Positions 25,479-34,105 are shown, numbered from the stretch's first letter. The stretch: DNA of 34,240 nucleotides from Ferruginibacter sp. (GCA_025352695.1 JANXSK010000064.1:1-34240), one strand, 5' to 3'. Program-made: numbers and translations. The notes: a model not told the origin generated them from the letters alone.

Positions 25479-25805
25479 TTACATCATATTTTTACATGCT
25501 TCTGCACATTTCCGGCAGGCTGCTGCACAGGCTTTGCAATGCTCGTTATCGTGCTTGCTGCATTCATTTGCACAAGCCTCACACAACTCAGCACATATTT
25601 TACAAACAGAATTTGCTTTTGTACTATTTAAACTCATAAGCTGTGCTGCTGCATAACACAAAGCAGCACATTCCATATCCAGTTGAATACAAGAAGCCAT
25701 CATCTTAACATTTTTTTCCTGCAGGCAGGAAGAAGCACAATTGTTGCAAAGTGATGCACATTTAAGACAGGCTTCAATACATTTTTTGTAATTATCGTAG
25801 CTCAT
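25479..25805 (-). CDS. Cys-rich four-helix-bundle copper-binding protein (DUF326/Csp-like)
   Basis: A 108-residue protein with 19 cysteines, mostly spaced CxxxC or CxxC along helices (CIEACLKCASLCNNC at the start, CRKCAEAC at the end). This is the layout of copper storage proteins (Csp3 type), in which the thiols line the inside of a four-helix bundle and bind many Cu(I) ions. No signal peptide is seen, so it should be cytosolic like Csp3. It has an ATG start. It sits between a CurA-type reductase and an aldehyde dehydrogenase, 49 bases downstream of the latter. No copper exporter or copper-responsive regulator is next to it. Confidence 0.9.
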   Translation of the reverse strand: MSYDNYKKCIEACLKCASLCNNCASSCLQEKNVKMMASCIQLDMECAALCYAAAQLMSLNSTKANSVCKICAELCEACANECSKHDNEHCKACAAACRKCAEACKNMM

Positions 25806-25854
25806 TTTCTTTATATTTTAAAGGTTCAATAAATTTATTTCATTAGCACTGAAC

Positions 25855-27237
25855 CTAGAATGGATCGCTTAATTCACTAACCCTGATTAGTTTTTTATTT
25901 ACAAATTCATGTACCCCCAACTCAGAAAGTTCTCTTCCATAACCAGAACCTTTGGTCCCACCAAAAGGCAAATCGGCCTGCGTCCATGTTGGATGATTAA
26001 TAAAAACCATTCCTGTATCAATTTGATCGGCTACCCTTTTGCCTCTTTCAATATCTTGTGTAAATACGGAGCCCCCCAAACCAAATGGAGAATCATTGGC
26101 TAAATCAATGGCTGCCTGCTCATCCTTAACTGAAAAAAAGACTGCAACCGGCCCAAAGAATTCTTCATAATAAACCGGGTTATCAGGCATCAAATCGGTA
26201 ATTATTGTTGGTTGCATAAAAGCACCTTCCTTGTCAATTCTTTTACCGCCCAACAAAAGTTTAGCACCGCCATCAACAGCTCTTTTTACCTGGTCTGCAA
26301 TTTGCACTGCGGCTTCCTCACTACATAGTGGTCCCAATTGTGTAGCCGCATCCATTGGATCTCCAATTACCAATGCAGCTAATTTGTTTTTAAAACTTTG
26401 TAAAAAAGCAGGTGCAATACTTTCAACCGCAATAAAACGCTTTGATGCTATACAACATTCCCCGTTATTATTTATTCTGCCAATTACTGCCCATTCAACT
26501 GCTTTTTCAATATCCGCATCTTCCAAAATAATAAATGCATCGCTGCCACCCAATTCCAACACTGATTTTTTTAAGTGCTTGCCTGCCTCTGCTGCAACGC
26601 TTGCACCGGCCGCTTCACTGCCAGTGAGGGATACACCTTTAATTCTTTTATCGGATACCAATGCCGTTGCCCTTTTGCCGGAGATTAATAAGTTGGTATA
26701 AAGCCCAACAGGCGCACCGGCCTCTATAAATATTTCCTCTATGGCAATGGCGCACTGCGGCACAATAGAAGCGTGTTTAATTAATATTGTATTGCCCACC
26801 ATTATATTTGGTGCAGCAAAACGTGCTACCTGGTAAAAAGGAAAATTCCAGGGTTGCACCCCCAGTAAAACACCAATAGGACTGTGTCTAACTATTGCCT
26901 CTCCATGTGATGGAGATAAAATTTTGTCCGCTAAAAAACTTTGGGCATTGTTAGCATAATAATCAAAAATCTCTGCACTTAATTTTATTTCGCCTTCAGC
27001 CTGAGCTACTAATTTTCCCATTTCCATTGTTACCATCTTAGCAAGGTCTTTCTTTTTTTCTCTTAGTAAACCCGCCACTTTGTGCAATATCTCTGCCCTT
27101 TTTTTGTAGTCAGTCTTCTTCCATTCTTCAAATGTTGCAGCAGACTGTACAATAGCTTTATCTATATCCTCCTCCGTCATTTCTTCAAATGTTTTAACCA
27201 CTTTATTCGTAGCCGGATTGGTGCTTTTAATTGACAT
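25855..27237 (-). CDS. NAD(P)-dependent aldehyde dehydrogenase (succinate-semialdehyde type)
   Basis: A 460-residue ALDH superfamily enzyme with an ATG start. Catalytic elements are the glutamate in LELGGSDAFIIL and the cysteine in NNNGECCIASKRF; the second of the two adjacent cysteines aligns with the GQxC nucleophile. PWNFPFYQVARFAAPNIMVG and GYGRELSELGVHEFVN are typical of the succinate-semialdehyde dehydrogenase subgroup (GabD/Sad-like, short N-terminus). The reaction is oxidation of an aldehyde to its acid. No GABA transaminase is present, so the physiological aldehyde is open; general aldehyde clearance fits the neighbouring reductases. It is 32 bases downstream of the FMN-reductase gene on the same strand. 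Confidence 0.9.
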   Translation of the reverse strand: MSIKSTNPATNKVVKTFEEMTEEDIDKAIVQSAATFEEWKKTDYKKRAEILHKVAGLLREKKKDLAKMVTMEMGKLVAQAEGEIKLSAEIFDYYANNAQSFLADKILSPSHGEAIVRHSPIGVLLGVQPWNFPFYQVARFAAPNIMVGNTILIKHASIVPQCAIAIEEIFIEAGAPVGLYTNLLISGKRATALVSDKRIKGVSLTGSEAAGASVAAEAGKHLKKSVLELGGSDAFIILEDADIEKAVEWAVIGRINNNGECCIASKRFIAVESIAPAFLQSFKNKLAALVIGDPMDAATQLGPLCSEEAAVQIADQVKRAVDGGAKLLLGGKRIDKEGAFMQPTIITDLMPDNPVYYEEFFGPVAVFFSVKDEQAAIDLANDSPFGLGGSVFTQDIERGKRVADQIDTGMVFINHPTWTQADLPFGGTKGSGYGRELSELGVHEFVNKKLIRVSELSDPF

Positions 27238-27269
27238 AATTTTTTATTTAAAGGTAATTTTTATAAGTC

Positions 27270-27833
27270 TCAATCATGTTTAGGTGCTTTATCTGCTTCA
27301 ATACACCAGAGTAGTTCTTTTATAAAAACTGCAGCAAGTTTGTCCGAGTTAGCTTTATCCAATGCCTTTCCATTTTCATCATACGCTTTATCCACTGTCG
27401 GAACAGAAAACATAGCTGGAATGGTCCAGGCCATCATTTTCCATAGTGTAAACTGAAGTGCTACCATGCACTGTTGACCGCCAAACTGACCGTCCGAAAC
27501 GGTGGCTATACCAATGGGTTTGTGTTTCCATTCTTCATACAGCAGGTCGATTGCGTTTTTTAAACTAGCAGGATAACCCCCATTGTATTCTGGTGTAACA
27601 ATAATAATTCCGTCAGATGATTTAATCTTAGCTGCAAATTCCAGCACATTTTCAGCCGGATTATTCATTGTTTTTAAGGTGCCTTCAAAAATCGGAAAAT
27701 TGTAGGCCTTTAAGTCAATGATATCTGTAGTGGCCAACTTATTTTCAATAAGATAATTCTGAAAATAAAGCGAAACATTATGGCTTTTTCGCCCTTCTCT
27801 AATGCTGGAGGATATGATTGAAATGTGTCTCAT
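27270..27833 (-). CDS. NAD(P)H-dependent FMN reductase family protein
   Basis: A 187-residue flavodoxin-like protein with an ATG start. The phosphate-binding loop is SSSIREGRKSHNVS (residues 8-21), and the second FMN loop is VTPEYNGGYPASLKNAIDLL, the hallmark TPEYNxSxP-type motif with GG in place of HS. GQFGGQQCMVALQ follows. Members reduce quinones, azo dyes, chromate or flavins with NAD(P)H and protect against redox stress. It follows the pterin dehydratase with only 2 bases between them, so the two are co-transcribed and probably translationally linked. Confidence 0.88.
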   Translation of the reverse strand: MRHISIISSSIREGRKSHNVSLYFQNYLIENKLATTDIIDLKAYNFPIFEGTLKTMNNPAENVLEFAAKIKSSDGIIIVTPEYNGGYPASLKNAIDLLYEEWKHKPIGIATVSDGQFGGQQCMVALQFTLWKMMAWTIPAMFSVPTVDKAYDENGKALDKANSDKLAAVFIKELLWCIEADKAPKHD

Positions 27834-27835
27834 TT

Positions 27836-28075
27836 TTATTTCTTTTTATAAATCTTGTCTATTTCTTTTGAAAGTTTTAAATCCTTTTCCGTAATGCTAT
27901 CCTTGGCTTCATGTGTAAATAGCGTTATATCTACCTTATTGTAAACATTATTCCAATTTGGATGATGACTCATTTTTTCAGCTGCAAAAGCTACCTCGGT
28001 CATAAAAGTAAAAGCTTCTACAAAGTCCTTAAACTCAAAGCTGCGTTTCAGTTGGTTGTTTTCTTCTTTCCACAT
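27836..28075 (-). CDS. Pterin-4a-carbinolamine dehydratase
   Basis: A 79-residue protein with an ATG start. The family signature is complete: MSHHPNWNNVYNKVDITLFT with the His-His-Pro triplet, the Trp-Asn pair, Tyr, and a later His (FTH) and Asp. The enzyme dehydrates 4a-hydroxytetrahydrobiopterin so that the cofactor can be recycled. It is normally linked to phenylalanine hydroxylase, but no such gene is in this window. It is slightly short at the N-terminus compared with typical members of about 95 residues. It lies in a tight series with the FMN reductase and the DUF6496 gene (6 bases). Confidence 0.9.
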   Translation of the reverse strand: MWKEENNQLKRSFEFKDFVEAFTFMTEVAFAAEKMSHHPNWNNVYNKVDITLFTHEAKDSITEKDLKLSKEIDKIYKKK

Positions 28076-28081
28076 GGTGGC

Positions 28082-28252
28082 TTATTTTTTAAGATTTTCA
28101 ATATTTTTAGCTTCACTCAAACCGATGGCGATGGCTTGTTTTCGGTTTGTTACAATCGTACTGGGTTTCCCGGCATGTAACTCTCCTTCTTTAAATTCAT
28201 GCATCACTTTAACTACCTTTTTTTGAGTAGTACTTATTTTTTTCTTTTCCAT
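28082..28252 (-). CDS. DUF6496 small basic protein
   Basis: A 56-residue protein with an ATG start at 28250-28252. It reads STTQKKVVKVMHEFKEGEL, then HAGKPSTIVTNRKQAIAIGL and SEAKNIE. The KVMHEFK(E/R)G-L-x-(S/A)GK and NRKQAIAI-(A/G)-LSEA motifs are those of DUF6496, a short Lys-rich family often encoded near stress genes in Bacteroidota and Proteobacteria. The function is unknown; the basic charge would allow nucleic-acid binding. It is 6 bases upstream of the pterin dehydratase gene. Confidence 0.82.
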   Translation of the reverse strand: MEKKKISTTQKKVVKVMHEFKEGELHAGKPSTIVTNRKQAIAIGLSEAKNIENLKK

Positions 28253-28319
28253 ATTCCTTTTTGTTTTTTACCATAGATATAAATTAAAATTTATACCTAA
28301 TTTTTGGAATGAATTTTTA

Positions 28320-28778
28320 TTAATCAACCATTGCTAAATTGCTCATAGACTTTACTTTGTCATGGTCTCCTTTTAATAATGTGTGCTGTGCTTTTATCAT
28401 GGTTTGTTGTTCTACATTCAAGTTTTCTACGTCATTTTTCAATGCCTTTTCATAAGTATCTTTTGCTATGTCTTCTCCATATTCACAAGAGTTAAGAATT
28501 GCTTTACGGTCTTTGCCTGTGAGTGCTGCTTTTACATCCATCCAAACACGAAAGAATTTTCCAATAGTCAATGTGCCTTCTGCTACTGTTCCACCTAACT
28601 TGCTAACTTCGTTCATTAATTCCTGTTTGCATTTTTGGCTTGTGGCTATGAAGTGTGCGAACAATGTTTTTAAATCTTGCTCTTCGGTTTCTTTACTTGC
28701 TGTTTCGTAACCTTCAATTCTATCGTTGTTGATAGTGATTAGTGTATTCAGCACTGCGATTGTTTTTTCGTTTTCCAT
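28320..28778 (-). CDS. PA2169-family four-helix-bundle protein (DUF2383)
   Basis: A 152-residue protein with an ATG start. The sequence NTLITINNDRIEGYETASKE and later CEYGEDIAKDTYEKAL show the ferritin-like helical pattern of DUF2383 with conserved Glu, Asp and His positions. No signal peptide or membrane segment is seen. The family is upregulated in biofilm and stress in some bacteria, and its biochemical function is not settled. It is a member of the minus-strand stress run, 67 bases upstream of the DUF6496 gene. Confidence 0.85.
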   Translation of the reverse strand: MENEKTIAVLNTLITINNDRIEGYETASKETEEQDLKTLFAHFIATSQKCKQELMNEVSKLGGTVAEGTLTIGKFFRVWMDVKAALTGKDRKAILNSCEYGEDIAKDTYEKALKNDVENLNVEQQTMIKAQHTLLKGDHDKVKSMSNLAMVD

Positions 28779-28949
28779 TTTTTTGTTTGTTTAATTTGTT
28801 TGTGATTATTGTTATTGGTTATTAATTAAAATATTTTCTGAGAGTAAATTTATTTTACATTTTAACTTACTAGTTCATTCCCAAAAGAAGTTGATTCTAT
28901 CTGGGCACTTTAGCACTTTGATAGCTATTTTTTTTTGCTATAAAATGCA

Positions 28950-29090
28950 TTATTTTTTATCATCCCAATTTTTTTTCATATCATCATACGCTTTATTGCT
29001 AATGGTTGATTTGCTTTTAGATTTAGAAGTACCAGTTTTCTTTTTCTTATTGATGTTGTTTACTAAAGAATTTTTTTTCGTTGCTGCCAT
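28950..29090 (-). CDS. Small Lys/Ser-rich basic protein
   Basis: A 46-residue protein with an ATG at 29088-29090: MAATKKNSLVNNINKKKKTG, then TSKSKSKSTISNKAYDDMKK and NWDDKK. About one third of residues are Lys. A low-complexity KKKKTGTSKSKSKS centre is followed by a short helix with aromatic residues. Very similar small proteins are common in Chitinophagaceae near stress genes, in my recollection. The function is unknown; DNA or RNA binding is possible. It starts 11 bases downstream of the PNPOx-like gene stop, so it is in the same operon. Confidence 0.7.
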   Translation of the reverse strand: MAATKKNSLVNNINKKKKTGTSKSKSKSTISNKAYDDMKKNWDDKK

Positions 29091-29101
29091 TAGTATAAAT
29101 T

Positions 29102-29611
29102 TTATAAAGTAATAGATCCTTCTTCACTGTTAACTAAGTTTGTTCCTGTAACAACTGATGCTGCCATTTTTATAAAGTTTGTCATTCTGTTTCCCTCTGT
29201 ATCCCAGTAGTAAGCGGTAGTTGGTGTTACTTTAATGATTGAAATGTTGGGATCGTCTTTACCTTCTTTAAACCAAATTTTAGCTACAGGTGTCCATAGT
29301 TCTTCAATTTTTGTTTTGTCTAAAATTATTTGTGCTTCACCATTTACAACCAGGTAACTGCCCTTTGCAGGATGCGAAAAAAAGAGTTGCACATTTTTGT
29401 CTGATACAATAGCTTTATTTTTATCGCTGTCCTTTTCACTAAAGAACCAAATATTTCCCTGGTCGCAAACTTTTATTGCTGACATAGGCCTGCATGTAGA
29501 TCCGTCGTCTGTTTTTAAATCGGTACAGAATAGACAAATCACTATATCATTTACTAAACTTTTCAATTTGTCAATGGCTTCCTTGTTAACTAGATTTTCA
29601 GTAGTATTCAT
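29102..29611 (-). CDS. Pyridoxamine 5'-phosphate oxidase-like general stress protein
   Basis: A 169-residue split-barrel flavin-binding protein with an ATG start. Marks are CRPMSAIKVCDQGNIWFFSE, KDSDKNKAIVSDKNVQLFFS, HPAKGSYLVVNGEAQIILD, and TPTTAYYWDTEGNRMTNFIK near the C-terminus. This is the general stress protein 26 subgroup of the PNPOx-like family, which binds FMN or FAD but is not thought to make pyridoxal phosphate. It is the first gene of the minus-strand run, so the promoter of at least the first two genes lies in 29612-29700. Confidence 0.87.
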   Translation of the reverse strand: MNTTENLVNKEAIDKLKSLVNDIVICLFCTDLKTDDGSTCRPMSAIKVCDQGNIWFFSEKDSDKNKAIVSDKNVQLFFSHPAKGSYLVVNGEAQIILDKTKIEELWTPVAKIWFKEGKDDPNISIIKVTPTTAYYWDTEGNRMTNFIKMAASVVTGTNLVNSEEGSITL

Positions 29612-30234
29612 TTTATTTTTCGTTTATTGATGATTACTTTTTTTCAAACTTTATTTTAAATTTATTCTGTAAAGTTGGAGTTGCTTTTTTATGTAAGGGT
29701 TATACAAATCTCAAAATGAAGATACATGAAAGCCTAAAAAAGTATGCCATCTATCTTTACGATATAAGTTTGTGCACTCACTATAAAATAAATACAAGCT
29801 GGGAAATACATTGCCCATAATGAGGCTCTTATACAGGATAAAATGTTTCAACAAAAATGAAAGAGTAACAATATAAATTGGGATGTTTCGTACTTACAGT
29901 GTCCAGTTAGCCTTGTATTAAACCATTAGTTGACCCAACACCTGCGGTGGATATAATAGAAAAGGTATAAATATGCGATCTTAGAAATTCATTTTAAAAT
30001 TTGAATTATGCAAAAAAACGAGTATTATAAAGTAACACTTTTTGCCACACCACTAGCCCGCCCGCAACAACTGCACAATACATTGCAGGCATAGCAGTAT
30101 GATATCCGTACCATCCTCAATTACGTATAAGAAATGCGATTTATGTTTGCCCATTAGTACAGTTTAGAAATATATTGTCGCAATTATTGTGAGCAAAGTG
30201 TAGTATTTAATTAGTGTCCGATTATCAAGTCTAT
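29612..30234. other. Gap before repeat A3
   Basis: About 620 bases without a gene I can support. A plus-strand TAAGTTTG at 29765-29772 matches the -7 consensus but leads to no clear gene. A 28-codon frame at 30008-30094 (MQKNEYYKVTLFATPLARPQ) is the only protein-like text and may be debris. The left 90 bases should carry the promoter of the stress run on the minus strand. Confidence 0.4.
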
Positions 30235-30452
30235 TCCCAGCAACGTCCTCTCAACGAGCCTTTGAACATGGCCAAGTACGTTGCGTCAGGTTGAATTACT
30301 TGTTGTTTAAATTAAAGTAACCTTTCGCCATTTTCATAAATAATAACCGGATAAAAGCCCGTACACTATTAAGATCAAACTAATTATTGCTCCATAGTAC
30401 TCAACGTTTCTGGCTAACACTATGGCTCGGTAAAACGTTTCTGTGAATGAAA
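30235..30452 (+). repeat. Dispersed repeat A, copy 3
   Basis: It begins TCCCAGCAACGT and follows A2 over its full length, including AATAATAACCGGATAAA, CTAATTATTGCTC, TAGTACTCAA and GGCTAACAC, ending near CTGTGAATGAAAT. The GCAACGT/ACGTTGC pair is kept. The frame of A2 is here SQRAFEHGQVRCVRLNYLLF, KLK, stop. The copy ends 12 bases before the start codon of the VOC gene, so it forms that gene's upstream region. Confidence 0.82.
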
Positions 30453-30464
30453 TAGAGTACTTTC

Positions 30465-30860
30465 ATGATAATGAAAATAGATCACTTAGCCATTTGGACA
30501 GAAAACCTGGAAGCAACAAAAGACTTTTACGTAAAATATTTTGACATGCTTTGCGGTGAAAAATATACTAACGAAGTGAAACGTTTTACTTCTTATTTTT
30601 TATCTTTTAAAGATAGTAGCACGAGGATAGAATTAATGCATCGCCCCGATATTGCAGCCGATGCAAATACAAAAAGCTTAACCCAAGGCTTAACACATTT
30701 CGCTATTTCGGTAGGCAGTAAAGAGGTAGTTAATTCACTTACAGAAAAATTAAGAGCAGATATGCATACAATACAAAGCGAGCCACGCACAACAGGCGAT
30801 GGTTATTATGAAAGTGTAGTGCTAGATCCCGAAGGCAACCTGGTAGAGATTACAGCATAA
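30465..30860 (+). CDS. VOC-family (glyoxalase-like) protein
   Basis: A 131-residue protein; the ATG at 30465 or the ATG at 30471 (MKIDHLAIWTENLEATKDFY) may be the start. It has two beta-alpha-beta-beta-beta modules, with metal-ligand positions at DHLAIWT, TRIELMHRP, THFAISVG and VLDPEGNLVEI (final Glu). This is the pattern of lactoylglutathione-lyase-like enzymes of the vicinal-oxygen-chelate superfamily. The exact reaction is unknown; detoxifying methylglyoxal or a related aldehyde would fit, but so would other VOC functions. It stands alone. Its 5' flank consists of repeat A3. Confidence 0.87.
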   Translation: MIMKIDHLAIWTENLEATKDFYVKYFDMLCGEKYTNEVKRFTSYFLSFKDSSTRIELMHRPDIAADANTKSLTQGLTHFAISVGSKEVVNSLTEKLRADMHTIQSEPRTTGDGYYESVVLDPEGNLVEITA

Positions 30861-31525
30861 GCAATTTCATAAACATGGTTTAGTATTATTGCACCCAGCA
30901 AAATAAAACCACTTCACTTATCGCAATGATATCCTTTTTAAGTATTCTATTGTTACAACTAATTAAATCCCTTACCGGCCCGCAAAACTATTTGTATCAC
31001 TCAATGTAATTCCTCGTGCAGTTTTCTACTATTAATTTCTTTCTTTCCGTGGTTGGTACATCCCATCATCGAAAATCCATTTGGCGCAGGAATCCTCTCC
31101 TGCGCCCTCTTGTTACTAATCTTAAATCCGTCAACTTTTTAATATGCAAAATTAGTAACCTGCCGACACTGGAAACTTAACCACAAAACCAACGCCTCAT
31201 TCCAGCGCCTTTAAACATTTCTTTCGCCTAATGCACTCCTGCGCTTGTTGTGGTGATAGTTATTTTGCCCCTTCTTATTTATACACTACAGATTTAATTA
31301 TACTATTACCCCTCATCTTTGAAGCGATATTAAAACATACAACGGAGGTATTAAAAATTAAGTGGAATATTGTGTTTGAGAAAAAAACATCCGCAAGGGC
31401 GAAAAAGTAATACTTTTTTCAAAAACGATTACTCCATGTAAAGGGATTTGAAATTTTTTAAGTATTTTCATGTTTTACAAGTAATTGCTGCCAGCTTACT
31501 TATATTTTATTAAATATTTTTGAAT
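30861..31525. other. Long gap upstream of ppc
   Basis: About 665 bases without a gene. It contains a hairpin (31083-31106) and an inverted pair GTTACTAAT/ATTAGTAAC (about 31111-31159), several pyrimidine-rich stretches (31018-31060), and the ppc promoter region. Base composition in 31060-31260 is less AT-rich than in the other gaps, so a non-coding RNA or leader is conceivable, but no known family is recognised. Confidence 0.4.
31083..31106 (+). repeat. GC-rich hairpin in the ppc upstream region
   Basis: GGCGCAGGA and TCCTGCGCC pair perfectly over 9 bases around a 6-base loop, followed by CTCTTGTT and not by a T-run, so it is a weak terminator candidate or part of a structured RNA. Confidence 0.6.
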
Positions 31526-34105
31526 ATGGATCACCAGTTGTCTACAGGTTTGCAGCACTTTAAAAATTTAGTTGGAATTAAGTTTCAATTGTACAATAGC
31601 CTCTTTACTTCTCTCCCTTTTCACCGGATTGAAAAAACTGGAATTCTGTTATCCTTATTGCAAAATAATTGTGAAGAAGGCTATCGTAAAAAACAAAGTC
31701 CGGTAGAAATTATTGAAGATTTTTTTACCCGTCACACTACCTACATCAATCCCCAGGAAAGGTTAGATCTGCTTTTTCGTTTTATTCAATATATAGAAAG
31801 ACAAGTAGTTCTTTTTGATGCACTGGAAGATGCCTCCTTTAAAGAGGTAAACGATATGGGAGGGGTAGGTACTTTAAAGCATTTGGAAAGTGAAGTAATA
31901 CAAAATAATAAAGAAGAGGAATTAGCTGCCAAGTTAAAAACCTTTGCAGTAAGAATGGTATTAACTGCTCATCCAACGCAATTTTATCCGGGTGCAGTGT
32001 TAGGAATTATAAATGATTTATCCAAAGCACTAAATGCAAATAATGCGGCGCAAATAAATATGTACCTGCAGCAATTAGGCAAAACACCTTTTTTTAAAAA
32101 ACGGAAACCTACACCATATGATGAAGCCTTAACCCTTGTGTGGTACCTTGAAAATATTTTTTATGCTGCCGCAGGAAGAATAATGTCATTTTTAAAAAAT
32201 CAATTTCCAAACGCTATTGATGCCAACAATCCCATTATTACGATGGGTTTTTGGCCTGGTGGTGATAGAGATGGTAATCCCTTTGTAACGGTTGGCACTA
32301 CATTAAAAGTAGCGGATGCTTTAAGAGGAAGTATTATTAAATCTTATTACCTAGAAATAAGAAGGATTAAGCGCCGCCTAACTTTTGAAGGTGTAGATAC
32401 AATTCTTGCTGACCTTGAAAGCCAAATGTATGACAATATTTTTATTCCGGGCCAGCGTACTGCCTTGAGCAAGCAGCATATTCTTGATGAATTAAATAAG
32501 ATAAGAGAAATATTAATTTATAAGCACAATGGTTTGTTTCTTTATTTAGTAGATAATTTTATTAATAAAGTAAACGTGTTTGGTTTGCATTTTGCTTCAT
32601 TGGATGTGCGGCAGGAAAGCACAGTACACAGTACAGTGCTTGATGCTATTTCAAAAAAATCAGGCTATTTGCCATCCAATTACTCAAGTCTTTCTGCTGA
32701 AGAAAAAATAGATATTCTTACCAATATAATTGTTCCTTTAAAAGAAGAAACATTTGATGATCCGTTAATAACGGATACCATTGAAACTATTAAAGCAATT
32801 AAAAATATACAGGATTTTAATGGTGAAGCAGGTTGTAACCGTTACATCATCAGTCAATGTAACAGTGCATTAAATGTATTGGAAGTATTCGGGTTGTTTT
32901 TATTATGTGGGTGGAATAAAGATGCACTTACAGTCAATATTGTGCCTTTATTTGAAACAGTGGAAGACTTGCAAAATGCTGACGGAATAATGAAGCAATT
33001 GTATGCCAATGAAATTTATGCCAACCATCTTGTTAACAGAAATAAATATCAGACAATTATGCTGGGTTTTTCTGATGGCACCAAAGATGGCGGCTATTTA
33101 ATGGCCAACTGGGGAATTTACAAAGCAAAAGAGAATCTCACTACAATTTCAAATGAATATAATATTGAGGTACTTTTCTTTGACGGACGTGGTGGCCCTC
33201 CATCAAGAGGAGGTGGTAAAACACATAAGTTTTATGCTTCTATGGGAAACAATATTTCTAACAAAGAGATTCAGTTAACGATACAGGGACAAACAGTGAG
33301 TTCCAGTTTTGGTACTGTAGAAAGTGCCCAGTTTAATATAGAGCAATTGTTACATGCAGGTATATCGAACGAGTTATTTAATCACCGCCATATTACCCTT
33401 GAGGAAGCAGAAGAAAAATTATTAACTCAATTGGCGCAGGTAAGTTTTATAAAATATAGTTCTTTAAAAAATCACCCAAGATTTACTGATTATCTGGCAC
33501 AGGTGAGTCCGCTTAAATTTTATAGTGAAACCAATATAGGTAGCCGGCCAGCAAAGCGATCGGGCAATAGCAAATTATCATTAAAAGATCTACGGGCAAT
33601 TCCCTATGTTGGAGCATGGGCTCAATTAAAGCAAAACGTTACAGGATACTTTGGCGTTGGCACGGCTTTACAGGAACTGGATAAGCAAGGGAAATTTGGA
33701 GAGTTAAATGTATTGTACCATAAATCTTTATTTTTTAAGACTTTACTAGATAACTGTGAAATGGCAATGAAAAAATGCTTTTTCCCCTTAACAGAATTTT
33801 TATCAAAAGATCCCAAGTATGCGGAAATTTGGACAATTATTTATGATGAATATAATTTAACCAAGCTTTATATATTAAAACTTTCAGGTAAAAAAGAATT
33901 GATGAGTGACTATCCTGTTGATCTTTTATCCATTGCCATGCGAGAAAAAATTGTAATGCCATTGTTGACAATACAACAATTTGCCATCATTAATATCCGG
34001 GAGATTGAAGACACTTTAGTTAATTCTCCATTAAAACCAACCTATGAAAAATTAGTAATGCGCTCTTCTTTCGGCATCATTAACGCAGGCAGAAATTCTG
34101 CCTGA
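31526..34105 (+). CDS. ppc: Phosphoenolpyruvate carboxylase
   Basis: An 859-residue cytosolic enzyme that makes oxaloacetate from phosphoenolpyruvate and bicarbonate to refill the citric-acid cycle. Catalytic motifs are VLTAHPTQ (catalytic His, near residue 153), GFWPGGDRDGNPFVT, the LGFSDGTKDGGYLMANW lysine loop, and FFDGRGGPPSRGGGKTHKF, the mobile Gly-rich loop. Here the usual GRGGxxxRGGGP ends in K and not P. The C-terminus is INAGRNSA, not the xNTG end of plant and enterobacterial enzymes; I believe this is normal in Bacteroidota. The ATG at 31526 is preferred over a TTG two codons upstream. The gene is complete and stands alone; no terminator is obvious within the 135 bases that follow. 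Confidence 0.95.
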   Translation: MDHQLSTGLQHFKNLVGIKFQLYNSLFTSLPFHRIEKTGILLSLLQNNCEEGYRKKQSPVEIIEDFFTRHTTYINPQERLDLLFRFIQYIERQVVLFDALEDASFKEVNDMGGVGTLKHLESEVIQNNKEEELAAKLKTFAVRMVLTAHPTQFYPGAVLGIINDLSKALNANNAAQINMYLQQLGKTPFFKKRKPTPYDEALTLVWYLENIFYAAAGRIMSFLKNQFPNAIDANNPIITMGFWPGGDRDGNPFVTVGTTLKVADALRGSIIKSYYLEIRRIKRRLTFEGVDTILADLESQMYDNIFIPGQRTALSKQHILDELNKIREILIYKHNGLFLYLVDNFINKVNVFGLHFASLDVRQESTVHSTVLDAISKKSGYLPSNYSSLSAEEKIDILTNIIVPLKEETFDDPLITDTIETIKAIKNIQDFNGEAGCNRYIISQCNSALNVLEVFGLFLLCGWNKDALTVNIVPLFETVEDLQNADGIMKQLYANEIYANHLVNRNKYQTIMLGFSDGTKDGGYLMANWGIYKAKENLTTISNEYNIEVLFFDGRGGPPSRGGGKTHKFYASMGNNISNKEIQLTIQGQTVSSSFGTVESAQFNIEQLLHAGISNELFNHRHITLEEAEEKLLTQLAQVSFIKYSSLKNHPRFTDYLAQVSPLKFYSETNIGSRPAKRSGNSKLSLKDLRAIPYVGAWAQLKQNVTGYFGVGTALQELDKQGKFGELNVLYHKSLFFKTLLDNCEMAMKKCFFPLTEFLSKDPKYAEIWTIIYDEYNLTKLYILKLSGKKELMSDYPVDLLSIAMREKIVMPLLTIQQFAIINIREIEDTLVNSPLKPTYEKLVMRSSFGIINAGRNSA

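Noticed and set aside
26231-26701. 156-codon plus-strand ORF
   Set aside because: Shadow of the aldehyde dehydrogenase gene.
30008-30094. 28-codon ORF starting MQKNEYY
   Set aside because: Too short, no family, and no matching promoter; kept only as possible debris.
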